The translations under genes and the position numbers were made by a program. This document shows positions 14,602 through 23,650 of a stretch of DNA of 35,386 nucleotides, one piece after another. The notes beneath the pieces are model-generated. The model searched no databases. It had not been told where the DNA came from and saw only the letters and a program-made list of their open reading frames with translations. Positions within the stretch are counted from its first letter, which is position 1. The number at the start of each line of letters is the position of its first letter. This DNA comes from Deltaproteobacteria bacterium HGW-Deltaproteobacteria-14 (lineage in GTDB: Bacteria; Myxococcota_A; UBA9042; PHBI01), in assembly GCA_002841945.1 (NCBI GenBank), contig PHBI01000057.1:1-35386 (forward strand), given 5' to 3'.

Positions 14602-16788
14602 GTGGGAGTGCCCCGCCCAGCGTCACCTCATCGCGCCCGGCGCGCCCTGCGACACGTCGCCCGGGTCGCCGCGGTCGGCGCGCTGCCCGGCGCGCTGTTC
14701 TACGCCGGGATGTTCGGGCTGTCGGTCGCCTCCCACGCCGACGCCGAGTACCTCGGGGTCACCGACGACGCCATCACGAGCCGCCTCATCGCGCTCTTCC
14801 ACGACCAGATCGTCGCCCAGCAGCTCGGCCTCCTCGCGGTGTACGCCGCCATCGGCGTCGCCGTCGGGCTCGCCGCCTTCGCCTTCGTCGAGCTCGCCCG
14901 CCGCGCCGCCCGCCACCCCTTCAGGGCCTGGCGTCACCTCTACTGGGTCACGCTCGCCGTGTTCCTGACCCACAGCTGGTTTCTCGTCTGGTCCATCGGC
15001 CGCCACCCGGCCATGTACGAACCCCAGGCGGCCAACTCGACCTACCTCGGCGTGCTCTTCTGGCTGGCGATCGACGTCGTCCCGCGGAGCGTGATTGCGG
15101 CATTGCCATACGCGCTTTCGGGCTTGGTCGTCGGCCTCACCATACACATCGCGGCGCGCTCGCATCGCGAACGCACATCGTCGCTGACGCGGCCCGCCGT
15201 CGCGGCCCCCGCCGCCGCCGGCGTCTTCTTCGGCATCATCGCTCGGCTCGCCTTCGGCTCCGCGTCCGCGACCTCCCTCGGCCCCGCGCCGCGCCCGAAC
15301 GTCCTGCTGATCGCCGTCGACTCCCTGCGCGCGGACATGCTCGGCCACGTCCCGGCGGTCACCCCCCGGCTCGACGCCTTCGCTCAGCAGGCCGTCTCCT
15401 TCGACGCCGCGTACAGCGTCATGCCGCGGACCTTCCCGTCGTGGGCCTCGATCCTCACCGGCAAGTACCCGCACCATCACGGCGTCCGCAACATGTTCCC
15501 CCGGCCGCGCCCGGGTCCGATCGTGGCCGACGGCCTCCCCGAGCTCCTCGGCCGCGCCGGCTACCGCACCGCCGTCGTCAGCGACTTCGCCGGAGACGTC
15601 TTCACCCGCGGCGACTTCGGCTACCAGCACGTCGACGCCCCCGAGTTCACCCTCGCCTCGAACGTCCGCCTCGGCGGCCTCAAGCTCCACGTCCACCTCC
15701 TGCCCTACCTCGTCGAGGTGGCCGAGGGCGCGGGCTTGCCGGATCTGCTCGCCTTCGAGCGCCTCGGTGACCCGGCCTGGCTCACCGACCGCGCGCTCGA
15801 CTGGCTCGACGCCGACGACGGCCGGCCGTTCTTCCTCACCGTCTTCTACTCCTCCGGTCACTTCCCCTTCGCCGCTCCGGCCCCCTACTACGACCGCTTC
15901 ACCGAGCCCGGCTACCGCGGCCGCTCGCGCTTCCACAAGGCGACCCTCGGGGACCCGCTGCCGGATCCCCACGCCCGCCTCCGCGAAGAGCGCCACATCC
16001 GCCAGCTCTACGAGGGCGCGGTCGCCGCCTCCGACGCCGCCATCGGCGAGCTCCTCGCCGCCCTCGACGCCCGCGGGCAGCTCGCCAACACCGTCATCGT
16101 CGTCACCGCCGACCACGGCGAGATGCTCTACGAAGACGGGCTCGGCGTCGGCCACGGCGACCACCTCTACGGCAAGGGCACGCTGAACGTGCCGCTGCTC
16201 ATGCGCTGGCCCGGCCTGGCGCGCCCCGGAGCCCACGTCCGGACCGCCGTCCCCCTCGTCGACCTCGCGCCGACCGTGCTCGCCCGGATCGGGCTCCCGG
16301 CGCCCCCCGGGGTGGATGGCGTCGATCAGAGCGCCGTCGCCGACGGCCGCGCCCCCGCCGCGCCGCGCCCCGTCTTCGCCGAGACCGGCCTGACGTTCTT
16401 CCCCCCCGAGACCGATCGCGTCGACGACCGCGTCCGCTTCGCCAGCGGCTTCGCGGCCTTTAAATTCGACCCCGAGACCTGGGCCATCTACCTCGACCCG
16501 GCGTACGAGTCGGTCGCGATCCTCGCCAAGCAGCGCGTCCTCATCGCGGGCGACCGCAAGCTGGTCTACGCCCCGACCCGCGACGGCGTCCGCTTCGAGC
16601 TGTACGACGCCGTCAACGACCCCGGGGACGCCCACGACCTCGCCGCCGTCGAGCCCGCGCGCCTCGCCGCGCTCGAGCGCGAGCTGTACGACTGGCTCCT
16701 CCAGGACCCGGCGGTCGTCCGCATCGGCGACTTCGTGGCCCCCCGCGAGCCCCTCGGCGGGGCCCTGAGCGGAGGGGTCGCCCCGTGA
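14602..16788 (+). CDS. Membrane-bound alkaline-phosphatase-superfamily (sulfatase-fold) enzyme, Thr nucleophile
   Basis: The product is 728 residues: about five membrane helices in the first 230, then a sulfatase-fold domain opening NVLLIAVDSLRAD (233-245). Where sulfatases have C/S-x-P-x-R, matured to formylglycine, this protein has TFPSW (Thr277). Other site residues are present: TADHGEM (Asp504, His505) and HGDHLYGKG. N-terminal helices plus a Thr nucleophile is the layout of LtaS, EptA and MdoB phosphotransferases, so a periplasmic phospho-group transferase is more likely than a sulfatase; the substrate is unknown. The start GTG 14602 is weakly supported (GTG 14608 possible). Its stop overlaps the next start by four bases, so the two are translationally coupled. 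Confidence 0.8.
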   Translation: MGVPRPASPHRARRALRHVARVAAVGALPGALFYAGMFGLSVASHADAEYLGVTDDAITSRLIALFHDQIVAQQLGLLAVYAAIGVAVGLAAFAFVELARRAARHPFRAWRHLYWVTLAVFLTHSWFLVWSIGRHPAMYEPQAANSTYLGVLFWLAIDVVPRSVIAALPYALSGLVVGLTIHIAARSHRERTSSLTRPAVAAPAAAGVFFGIIARLAFGSASATSLGPAPRPNVLLIAVDSLRADMLGHVPAVTPRLDAFAQQAVSFDAAYSVMPRTFPSWASILTGKYPHHHGVRNMFPRPRPGPIVADGLPELLGRAGYRTAVVSDFAGDVFTRGDFGYQHVDAPEFTLASNVRLGGLKLHVHLLPYLVEVAEGAGLPDLLAFERLGDPAWLTDRALDWLDADDGRPFFLTVFYSSGHFPFAAPAPYYDRFTEPGYRGRSRFHKATLGDPLPDPHARLREERHIRQLYEGAVAASDAAIGELLAALDARGQLANTVIVVTADHGEMLYEDGLGVGHGDHLYGKGTLNVPLLMRWPGLARPGAHVRTAVPLVDLAPTVLARIGLPAPPGVDGVDQSAVADGRAPAAPRPVFAETGLTFFPPETDRVDDRVRFASGFAAFKFDPETWAIYLDPAYESVAILAKQRVLIAGDRKLVYAPTRDGVRFELYDAVNDPGDAHDLAAVEPARLAALERELYDWLLQDPAVVRIGDFVAPREPLGGALSGGVAP

Positions 16789-19235
16789 GATCCGGCGCGC
16801 TCGCCTGCGCCTTGGCGCTCTTCGCCGCGGCTTCCCCGACCCGCGCGGCGCCCCCGGCGCCCCTGCGCGTCACCACCGTCGACCTCATCGACGCCCTCGA
16901 CGAGGGCGCCATCGCGCCACCCCTCGCCGGCCGGCCGCCCCTCGAGTGCGTCCAGGGCCAGCCCCACCCCCCGTTCCCGAGCTTCTACTCGACCCTCCCC
17001 CGGGGGCTGCTCGCCTTCCACCAGCGGGTCACCGTCGCCGGGGGCGGCCCCGGGCGCGTCGAGCTGCGCGACGCCCTGCTCTTTCGGGCGCCGCGCGCGT
17101 TCTCGTACGCGATCCTCCCCCCCGAGGCCCCGCGCCTCGAGTTTTCCTACCACCTCTTCACCTGCCAGGGCGCCGGACGCCGCGGGCTGACGGCGCGGAT
17201 CACGGTCGAGGACGCCGACGGGGTCGTCACCCTCCGCGTCCCGTTGCCCCCGGTCGCAGCCGGGGAGGGGTCGCGCTGGCAGGACGTCGCGATCGACCTG
17301 CCGCTCGCCGCCAGACGACCGGCGCGCCTCGAGGTCGCCTTCGAGGCGGCCACCCCCGGGGTCGCCGTCGCCTGGAGCCAGCCGGTGGTGACCGGGCTCC
17401 CCGAGCCCGACGAGGCCGTCGGCGACGACGTCAACGTGCTGCTCATCGTGGTCGACGCCCTGCGCGCCGACGTCGTCGGGAGCGCGCGCCGCGCCGACAT
17501 GCCGTCCATCACCCCCCACCTCGACGCCCTCTTCGCCCGCGCGACGAGCTTCACCCAGGCCTACTCGGTCGCCAACCAGACGCGCCCCTCGACCCTCGGG
17601 CTGCTCGTGAGCCAGGCGCCGTCGGTCGGCGGCTTCCACTCGCGCTCGTGGACCCTGAGCGATCAGCGCAAGGGCACCTTCTACAAGAGCGACCCGCCGC
17701 TGCTGACGCGGCTGCTCGCGCGGGCCGGCTGGACCGTCGCCCACATCGGGCAGAACCACTTCTTGTGGGAGGGGCAGGCGATCGGCTTCGACCACGGCTT
17801 CGACCGCGCCGTCGACTTCCGCGCGGTGCCCGAGAACACCCCGGAGACCACCGCGGAGGCGGTCCGCTTCATCGGCGCCAACGCCGACCGCCGCTGGTTC
17901 GCGCTGCTCAACTACACCGCCCCCCACACCCCCTACGATCCCCCGGAGCCCTTCGGCAGCGACGTCGAGGCGCTCCTCGGCGACAAGCCCAAGGACGGCG
18001 TGTCGCGCAAGTACCTCGGCGAGGTCGCCTTCGTCGACGACGCGGTGCAGCGCGTGTTCGCAGCCCTCGACGCCTACGGCCTGACCGACCGCACCCTGGT
18101 GATCCTGACCGCCGACCACGCCGAGACCATGCACTCGGCCCACGCCTGCTTCTCGCCGAAGCTCGAGATGCACTGCGAGTACAACCACGGCGTCAGCCTG
18201 TACGCCGAGGAGCTGCACGTGCCGCTCGCCTTCGCGCTGCCCGGGCGCGCCCTGGCCGGACAGGTGGTGCCGACGGCCGTCTCCCACGTCGACCTGGCGC
18301 CGACCGTCCTCGAGCTCGTCGGCCTCCCCCCGGCGCTGCGCCACACCGGGTTCAGCCTGGGCCCCGTGCTGGCCGGCGCGCCGGCTCCCGCGCGCGCCGT
18401 CTACTCCGAGGGGCGCTACGCCGCCGCGGTGCAGGTCGGTGACCTCCGGCTCATCGTCCACAGCCGCGAGGACGACATCCGCCCGCGCGCTCGCGTCGGG
18501 CGCTTCACGGAGGGAGCGGCGCCGCTCTACGAGCTCTTCGATCTGGCGGTCGACCCGGACGAGACCGACAACCTCGCGCTCACCGCCGACTCGCGCCTCG
18601 ACGGGATGCTCACCGATCTCGACGCCGTGCGCGAGAGCCTCGCCGCCCTGGCCTCCGCCGACGCGGTCCATCAGCCCGCGTCCCCCGAGGCCCAGACCGA
18701 GGACCTCGGCCCCGAGGCGACCAACGTGCTGCGCCTGGAGGGCGATGCCGCAACGCACAAGATGGTAGCGCGAATTCGCGTTGGCAAAGACGCCTTGGCC
18801 AAGTGCGACGCAGCAGACGGGGTCGCGGCCTGCGCCGCGGACGACCCGCGGACGCTGCTCGCGACGTTCTCGGCGCGCTCGGGAGAGCCCGCGGAGGTGC
18901 GCTTCACGACGGCGCCGTGGGCGGCCTCGATCGAGCTCGAGCTGACCCTCGACGGCGCGCCCCTGCCGGTGGACCACCTCCGGCTCGGGCCGTACGGCGT
19001 GCGCCTGCTGACCCCCGGAGAGACCCTCGATCGCCCCGAGCACCTGCGCCTCGCGGCCGGCGAGCGCGGCCCTCAGACCGTCGCGGACACGGTCGGCGCC
19101 TACCTGTGGCGCGACCTGCCGCACGTCACCCGACGCGTCGCCGCGCCCGAGGCGGGCCAGGACGGCGACGACCCCGACGCGCACATGAGTGATGAGGTCC
19201 GGAGCGTGCTGCGCGGCCTCGGCTACACGAAGTAG
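16785..19235 (+). CDS. Secreted alkaline-phosphatase-superfamily (sulfatase-fold) protein, Thr nucleophile
   Basis: The product is 816 residues with a signal peptide (MRSGALACALALFAAASPTRA). A beta-rich N-terminal domain of about 190 residues comes first, then a sulfatase-fold domain: NVLLIVVDALRAD (217-229), TRPST at the nucleophile (Thr266), TAPHTPYDPP, and TADHAET (Asp444, His445). A beta-rich C-terminal extension ends SDEVRSVLRGLGYTK, the typical end of this superfamily. As in the upstream gene, the nucleophile is Thr and the Arg of the CxPxR motif is missing, so formylglycine sulfatase chemistry is unlikely. GTG 16785 overlaps the preceding stop (GTGA), making a two-gene operon in which a membrane-bound and a soluble paralogue are produced together. 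It converges with the phosphatase gene, 42 bases away. Confidence 0.82.
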   Translation: MRSGALACALALFAAASPTRAAPPAPLRVTTVDLIDALDEGAIAPPLAGRPPLECVQGQPHPPFPSFYSTLPRGLLAFHQRVTVAGGGPGRVELRDALLFRAPRAFSYAILPPEAPRLEFSYHLFTCQGAGRRGLTARITVEDADGVVTLRVPLPPVAAGEGSRWQDVAIDLPLAARRPARLEVAFEAATPGVAVAWSQPVVTGLPEPDEAVGDDVNVLLIVVDALRADVVGSARRADMPSITPHLDALFARATSFTQAYSVANQTRPSTLGLLVSQAPSVGGFHSRSWTLSDQRKGTFYKSDPPLLTRLLARAGWTVAHIGQNHFLWEGQAIGFDHGFDRAVDFRAVPENTPETTAEAVRFIGANADRRWFALLNYTAPHTPYDPPEPFGSDVEALLGDKPKDGVSRKYLGEVAFVDDAVQRVFAALDAYGLTDRTLVILTADHAETMHSAHACFSPKLEMHCEYNHGVSLYAEELHVPLAFALPGRALAGQVVPTAVSHVDLAPTVLELVGLPPALRHTGFSLGPVLAGAPAPARAVYSEGRYAAAVQVGDLRLIVHSREDDIRPRARVGRFTEGAAPLYELFDLAVDPDETDNLALTADSRLDGMLTDLDAVRESLAALASADAVHQPASPEAQTEDLGPEATNVLRLEGDAATHKMVARIRVGKDALAKCDAADGVAACAADDPRTLLATFSARSGEPAEVRFTTAPWAASIELELTLDGAPLPVDHLRLGPYGVRLLTPGETLDRPEHLRLAAGERGPQTVADTVGAYLWRDLPHVTRRVAAPEAGQDGDDPDAHMSDEVRSVLRGLGYTK

Positions 19236-19277
19236 CGCGCCGGTGGGCGACGAGAGCGCGGGCGAGAGTGGTCCGCC

Positions 19278-21869
19278 CTACTCCGCCTTCGCGGAGTCGT
19301 CGGCCGACCGACTCCGGAGCTCGAAGCTGTCCAGCGGCGCGCCGTCGACGCCCCGCACGGTGAAGCTCAGCCGCCCGGGGCTCGCGTCCATGACCGCGTA
19401 GTGGTGGACCCGGGCGACCGAGGCCGCCTCCCAGCGCCCGCTGATCGCCGTGTCGAGCTCGCCGCCGCCGCCGCCGATGACCAGATAGGTGGTGGAGCCA
19501 CGCTGCAGGCGCATGTAGCCGTGCGCGTGCCCGGCCACGACCAGGTCCACGCCGTGCGCCTCGAGCTGCGGCACCCACTGGGCGCGGATCCAGCCCTGCC
19601 CGTCGTAGACCGCGCGGTCCCAGAAGTTCGTGAACGGCGGCTTGTGCATCACGACCACCCGGAAGTCCGCGGCTCGAGCGGCCTCGCTGGCCAGCTCGGC
19701 CTTCAACCAGGCCGCCTGCGCGGGCGCCGCCGCGGGGTGCGCCTCGGTGTCGAGGAACACGTAGCGGACGCGCCCGTGGGTGAAGGCGTACCACGCCTCG
19801 TTGCCGGGCAGCGCGCTGTAGGCGTAGGCGAGATCGTGCTCGCCGTCGTGGTTGCCGCGGGCGAAGACGATCGGGGTCGACTGCCCGAAGCCGCCCACCG
19901 ACAGCGGGCCGAACCACTGCTGCTGCCACTCGCGCAGGAGCTGCCCGTGCTGCACCAGGTCCCCGGCGAAGATCGCCAGGCTCGGGCGCGCCGCCGCGAG
20001 CTGGGCCACGATGTGGCGAAAGACGGGGTAGCCGTCCTGGTTGTCCGACAGCCACGACACCCGGTAGCTCGCGTCCGCCGCCGGCGCCGCCGCGAAGCGG
20101 AACGGGCCCGCCACGGCGTCGTCCGAGCGCACCTCGTACTCGTAGGAGCCCCCCGCCACGAGCGGGCCGAGGACCGCCCGTTGGACCGCGTGGCCGTCCG
20201 TGATGCGCTGCGTCTCAACGGCCCCGGCGTCACGCCATTCACCCCCTACTTCGCGCCAGCGGACAACGTGGTGCGCTGCAGCAAGATCGGCCTCCCACAG
20301 CACCGTCACGGCGCCCGTCGCCGGGCCGTAGAGCAGCGGCGCCTTGGTGATGGTGACCGGCGCCCGGGGCCAGCGATCCCGCAGCACGACGCTGACGTCG
20401 TCGGCGCTGGCGTCGTTGTGAGCGCCGCGGCGCAGGCGGCCCTCGACCTCGACCCGGATGGCTCGCGTGCCCGCGGGGATCAGGGCCGGGGCGTGGAGCT
20501 GGCGCCACGCGGGGCCCGCGGCCATGAGCGAGCGCGTCGCGCCGAGGGTCTGGCCGTCGGCGCCGAGGAAGGCCACCCGCAGCCACGCCTGGTCGTCGAA
20601 GCGGCCGACGCGCTCGCGGGCGCGCAGGCGGACCGAGGCGTCGAGGGCGAGGCCGAGGTCGACCCGGTGAGGGTCGAACCCGCGGGCCGCGAGCGGGATC
20701 TCCTGCACCAGGCGGAAGTCCCCGGGGCCGCCGCGGAGGACCCTCGAGCCCCCGCCACCGCTGTCGCCGCGGGCGAGGGCTGGTGCGCCGGCCTGGACGG
20801 TCCAGCCGTCGAGCCCCGCCTCGAAGCGCCCGTTGTGGACGAGGTCGGACGCGTCGGGCGGGCGGGCGGGGTCGCCGCCGGTGCCGGTGAAGCGCCCTGA
20901 GGTCGCCGTGACGCTCCCGGGGCCGAGCCACTCGAGGCGGACCGCGAGGTCGTCGCCGGCGGGGAGGTCGTTGTCGACGTGCCAGGCGAAGCGACCGCGG
21001 GCGACCGGGACGGTGGCGAGCTCGCGCAGCGCGCGCTCGCCGTGCAGCAGCACGACGCGGACCTGGCCGTGGGGCGCGCCGTCGGTCTCCCAGCGGATCT
21101 CGGTGACGCTGGCGGCGTCGACCTGGGCGCCGGCCGCGGGGGCGGTGACGCGCACGAGCGGGGGCGACGGTGCGGGCGGGCCGGCGGCGGTCGGCCCGCC
21201 GAGGGCGGCGACGGCGGCGGCGGAGAGGGGGCCGTCGCGCAGCTCGACCGCGTTGACCTGGACGGTGCCGAGCTCGAGGTCGTCGTCGGCGAACAGCAGG
21301 GCCTCGGGCTCGAGCGCGTAGCGGCCGTCGAGCGCGACCGGGTGGGCGGCGACCGCCTCGCCGTCGAGGTAGCTCGTGGCCGTCCCGCGGGCTGGGTCGA
21401 CGACGAGGGCGAGGCGATACCAGCGGTCCCAGCGGACCGCGCCGCCGAAGGACCCGAGCCCGCCTACGCCGCGGGTGAGGTCGATCCCCCACTCGGCCTG
21501 GTTCACGTTGCGGCCGTGGGTCTGCAGGATCCCGACGAAGCCGCGGCGCGAGCGCCGCAGGACGCGCAGGTCGACGATGAGGGTGTAGGCGTTGACGAGG
21601 CGCCCACCGCCGTTGGGGAGCAGCGCGTGGCGAACGGCGAGCGCGGTGCCCGGGCGCACGGTGGCGACCTCCGCGCCGGCGTCGTCGACGGCCGCGCGCT
21701 CGAAGCGCAGCTTGGGTGCGCCGCCGCGAAAGAGGCTCACCGCGCGCAGGGCCGGGGCGCCGCTGGCCGAGGTGAGGTCACCGTCGAGGTCCCAGCGGGC
21801 GACGACCGCCCGGTCGGGCGGGGGCGCGGTCGTGGTGATGAGGGTGAAAGCGAGGAGAATCGCGAGCAT
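19278..21869 (-). CDS. Secreted LamG-purple acid phosphatase-like metallophosphoesterase
   Basis: The product is 863 residues with a short signal peptide (MLAILLAFTLITTTA). Residues of about 25-210 form a LamG/concanavalin-like domain (WGIDLTRGVGGLGSFGGAVRWDRWYRLAL region). An Ig-like domain and a carbohydrate-binding-like domain (NGRFEAGLDGW) follow. A fibronectin-like segment near 510-590 precedes the phosphoesterase. Metal-binding motifs are SDNQDGY, FAGDLVQHG, ARGNHDGEHD, VVMHKPPF and VVAGHAHGYMR, in the order of purple-acid-phosphatase-type enzymes. The first motif, SDNQ in place of GDxG, is atypical. It probably acts on phosphoesters at the cell surface or outside the cell. ATG 21869 is the only good start. 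It converges with the sulfatase-fold operon, whose products belong to another phosphoester-type superfamily. Confidence 0.85.
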   Translation of the reverse strand: MLAILLAFTLITTTAPPPDRAVVARWDLDGDLTSASGAPALRAVSLFRGGAPKLRFERAAVDDAGAEVATVRPGTALAVRHALLPNGGGRLVNAYTLIVDLRVLRRSRRGFVGILQTHGRNVNQAEWGIDLTRGVGGLGSFGGAVRWDRWYRLALVVDPARGTATSYLDGEAVAAHPVALDGRYALEPEALLFADDDLELGTVQVNAVELRDGPLSAAAVAALGGPTAAGPPAPSPPLVRVTAPAAGAQVDAASVTEIRWETDGAPHGQVRVVLLHGERALRELATVPVARGRFAWHVDNDLPAGDDLAVRLEWLGPGSVTATSGRFTGTGGDPARPPDASDLVHNGRFEAGLDGWTVQAGAPALARGDSGGGGSRVLRGGPGDFRLVQEIPLAARGFDPHRVDLGLALDASVRLRARERVGRFDDQAWLRVAFLGADGQTLGATRSLMAAGPAWRQLHAPALIPAGTRAIRVEVEGRLRRGAHNDASADDVSVVLRDRWPRAPVTITKAPLLYGPATGAVTVLWEADLAAAHHVVRWREVGGEWRDAGAVETQRITDGHAVQRAVLGPLVAGGSYEYEVRSDDAVAGPFRFAAAPAADASYRVSWLSDNQDGYPVFRHIVAQLAAARPSLAIFAGDLVQHGQLLREWQQQWFGPLSVGGFGQSTPIVFARGNHDGEHDLAYAYSALPGNEAWYAFTHGRVRYVFLDTEAHPAAAPAQAAWLKAELASEAARAADFRVVVMHKPPFTNFWDRAVYDGQGWIRAQWVPQLEAHGVDLVVAGHAHGYMRLQRGSTTYLVIGGGGGELDTAISGRWEAASVARVHHYAVMDASPGRLSFTVRGVDGAPLDSFELRSRSADDSAKAE

Positions 21870-22098
21870 CGAAGGCCAAGGTACGAGCGCACTCGGGGCG
21901 CGTCCAACAATCGTGACGTCCGCCAGCGGGGTGGGTCACCCGCAGCCGCGAAGGACGGTTCGGTCGATCGGGGCTGAAGCACGAGCGCGGGCCGGAAACG
22001 ATTCGCGAGAAAGTTCCTGGTGCGACCTCGTGGGTCGGGTATGTATGGGCCGAGGGGCGGTCACGCGCCCCCGAAGACGGAAGCCAGCGGGGGATACG

Positions 22099-22932
22099 AT
22101 GCGGACGACGTTGATCGTGGCGATGGCGGCGTGGGTGACCGCGTGTGCCGGGGGGACGCAGCAGGTCAGGCCGACGACCGAGGAGCCGCAGCCGACGGGC
22201 GGAGACGCCGCCTACTGGCAGCTCGAGCCCGGGGTCGGTGTGGTTGTCGCCGAGGAGCGGGGCGGCGGCGTGCCGATGCGGGTCCTCGAGACGGGAGAGA
22301 CCGTGTCGCTCGCCGACGGCGAGCCGGTCGTGATGAAGCAGCTCTTCGCCGGCGAGGGGCTCGGCCGGGCCGAGGCTCAGATCGTCGCCCGGGACCAGAC
22401 CGGCATCGTCCCGAACCCGCGGGTGGTGGTCGAGCACCGCCTGACGCGCGTCCCGGGTGCGCCCTACGTGGTGCTCAGCGCCGTCAGCGAGTGCAGCCCG
22501 GGGTGCGTCTCGGACCTGTGGCTCCTCGGTCGTGACGGCTGGCGGGTCCAGATCGCGAGCGACGCGACGAGCGCCCCGAGCCACATCACAGTCTCGCCGA
22601 GCGGGTCGCAGGTAGCCATCGGCGGGCACGGGCTGTGGGTCGTCGACGTGCCCGACGGGCGCGTGCGCAGCTGGCAGGCGTTCACCGCGCCCGCCTATGA
22701 TCGATACGGCGTCCTCTACGTCCGCGGGAGCGGCGCTGACGACTCGGTCTACGAGATGGGGGAGTTCGGCAACGGCGTGCTCATCCACACCGAGCCGGGG
22801 TCACCGCCAAAGGCGACGCGGGACGCGGTGCGCCCCGACCCGGCGCCGATCACCTTCGCCGAGGACGGCAAGACCATCATCGCGACCTTCGTCCGGGGCG
22901 GCCGCCCGGTCGAGCGGCGCATCGCGCGGTAG
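22099..22932 (+). CDS. Lipoprotein, beta-propeller-like, unknown function
   Basis: The product is 277 residues. MRTTLIVAMAAWVTACAGG is a lipoprotein signal with the modified cysteine at about position 16. A Thr/Pro/Glu-rich linker follows, then repeated beta-strand-like units (LWLLGRDGWRVQIASDATSA, HITVSPSGSQVAIGGHGLWV, and DGKTIIATFVRGG near the end) that resemble WD40/TolB-like blades. There are two cysteines in ECSPGCVSD that could form a disulfide. ATG 22099 is preceded by GGGGGA. The gene is divergent from the phosphatase at 21869; the 229-base region between shows no clear promoter. No specific family recognised. Confidence 0.75.
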   Translation: MRTTLIVAMAAWVTACAGGTQQVRPTTEEPQPTGGDAAYWQLEPGVGVVVAEERGGGVPMRVLETGETVSLADGEPVVMKQLFAGEGLGRAEAQIVARDQTGIVPNPRVVVEHRLTRVPGAPYVVLSAVSECSPGCVSDLWLLGRDGWRVQIASDATSAPSHITVSPSGSQVAIGGHGLWVVDVPDGRVRSWQAFTAPAYDRYGVLYVRGSGADDSVYEMGEFGNGVLIHTEPGSPPKATRDAVRPDPAPITFAEDGKTIIATFVRGGRPVERRIAR

Positions 22933-22996
22933 CGCGGGGCGCGAGGGGCGACGGGGTCCGCTTGCGGGGGCGGTGGGGGGTGATAGGCTCGCCGCC

Positions 22997-23506
22997 ATGG
23001 CGCACCCCCTCGAAGACGTGATCCGCGGCGCGGATCGTTTCGTGCTCATCGGCGACTCGTCGCAGGGGCGCTTCCCGGCGACCTCGTTCGCGAGCTACGT
23101 GTCGGTCGGCAAGCCCTTCTACACGCTGGACCTGGGCGGACTGACCGAGTCGCGCGGCAAGGCGAAGGGGCACCGGGTCTTCACCTCGGTCTCCGAGCTG
23201 CCCGAGGACCGGGGCGACCTGGCGATCCTGTGGGTGACGCCGCACGTGGCGAGCCGCGCGGTCGAGCTGGCCCACGAGGCCGGCTGCACCCGGGTGTGGT
23301 TCAGCTTCAAGACCGGCCACCGCGACGCCGTCGCGCGGGCGCGCGAGCTCGGGATGGAGGTCGTGGAGATCGGGCGCTGCCCGGTCTACTACATGGGCGA
23401 GAAGATCGGCGCGTGCGCCGCGCACACCGCGCTCGTCAAGCTCACCGGCAGCTACAAGCGGCCCCCACAGACCGACGCCGACGCCAAACACCGCGAGCTC
23501 TTCTAG
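22997..23506 (+). CDS. CoA-binding (YccU-like, Rossmann) domain protein
   Basis: The product is 169 residues. The first strand and turn, FVLIGDSSQGRFPATSF, match the nucleotide-binding loop of YccU/CoA-binding proteins (usual form VVGxSxxxxRPSY). The middle follows the family pattern: PFYTLDLGG, then VFTSVSELPE and DLAILWVTPHVASRAVELAHEAG. The C-terminal part, RCPVYYMGEKIGACAAHTAL, is longer than usual and rich in Cys and Tyr. Members bind CoA or a related nucleotide; the physiological role is generally unknown. The start ATG 22997 has no strong Shine-Dalgarno. It lies 64 bases after the lipoprotein gene, possibly in the same transcript. Confidence 0.75.
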   Translation: MAHPLEDVIRGADRFVLIGDSSQGRFPATSFASYVSVGKPFYTLDLGGLTESRGKAKGHRVFTSVSELPEDRGDLAILWVTPHVASRAVELAHEAGCTRVWFSFKTGHRDAVARARELGMEVVEIGRCPVYYMGEKIGACAAHTALVKLTGSYKRPPQTDADAKHRELF

Positions 23507-23584
23507 AGACACCGCGGACCTCCTGGGCTGCGCCTTCGCTGGCCGCACCTGCGGTGCAGCGCATCAAGTCGCTACCTCCAGAAA

Positions 23585-23640
23585 CACAAAGACCGCGAGG
23601 ACAAATGCCCTCGCGGCCTTGGTCATGAATGCTGCGATGC
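23585..23640 (-). terminator. Hairpin element 1 (CACAAAGAC / GCTGCGATGC type)
   Basis: Minus-strand GGCCGCGAGG (23618-23609) pairs with CCTCGCGGTC (23600-23591), with one G-U pair in that orientation, then CTTTGTGTTT. It follows the lipoprotein stop (23651) by a few bases and so should terminate that gene. The plus-strand flanks CACAAAGAC and GCTGCGATGC recur around the hairpins at 31578-31630 and, less exactly, at 33731-33780. Confidence 0.7.
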
Positions 23641-23650
23641 AGCGGGGCGG

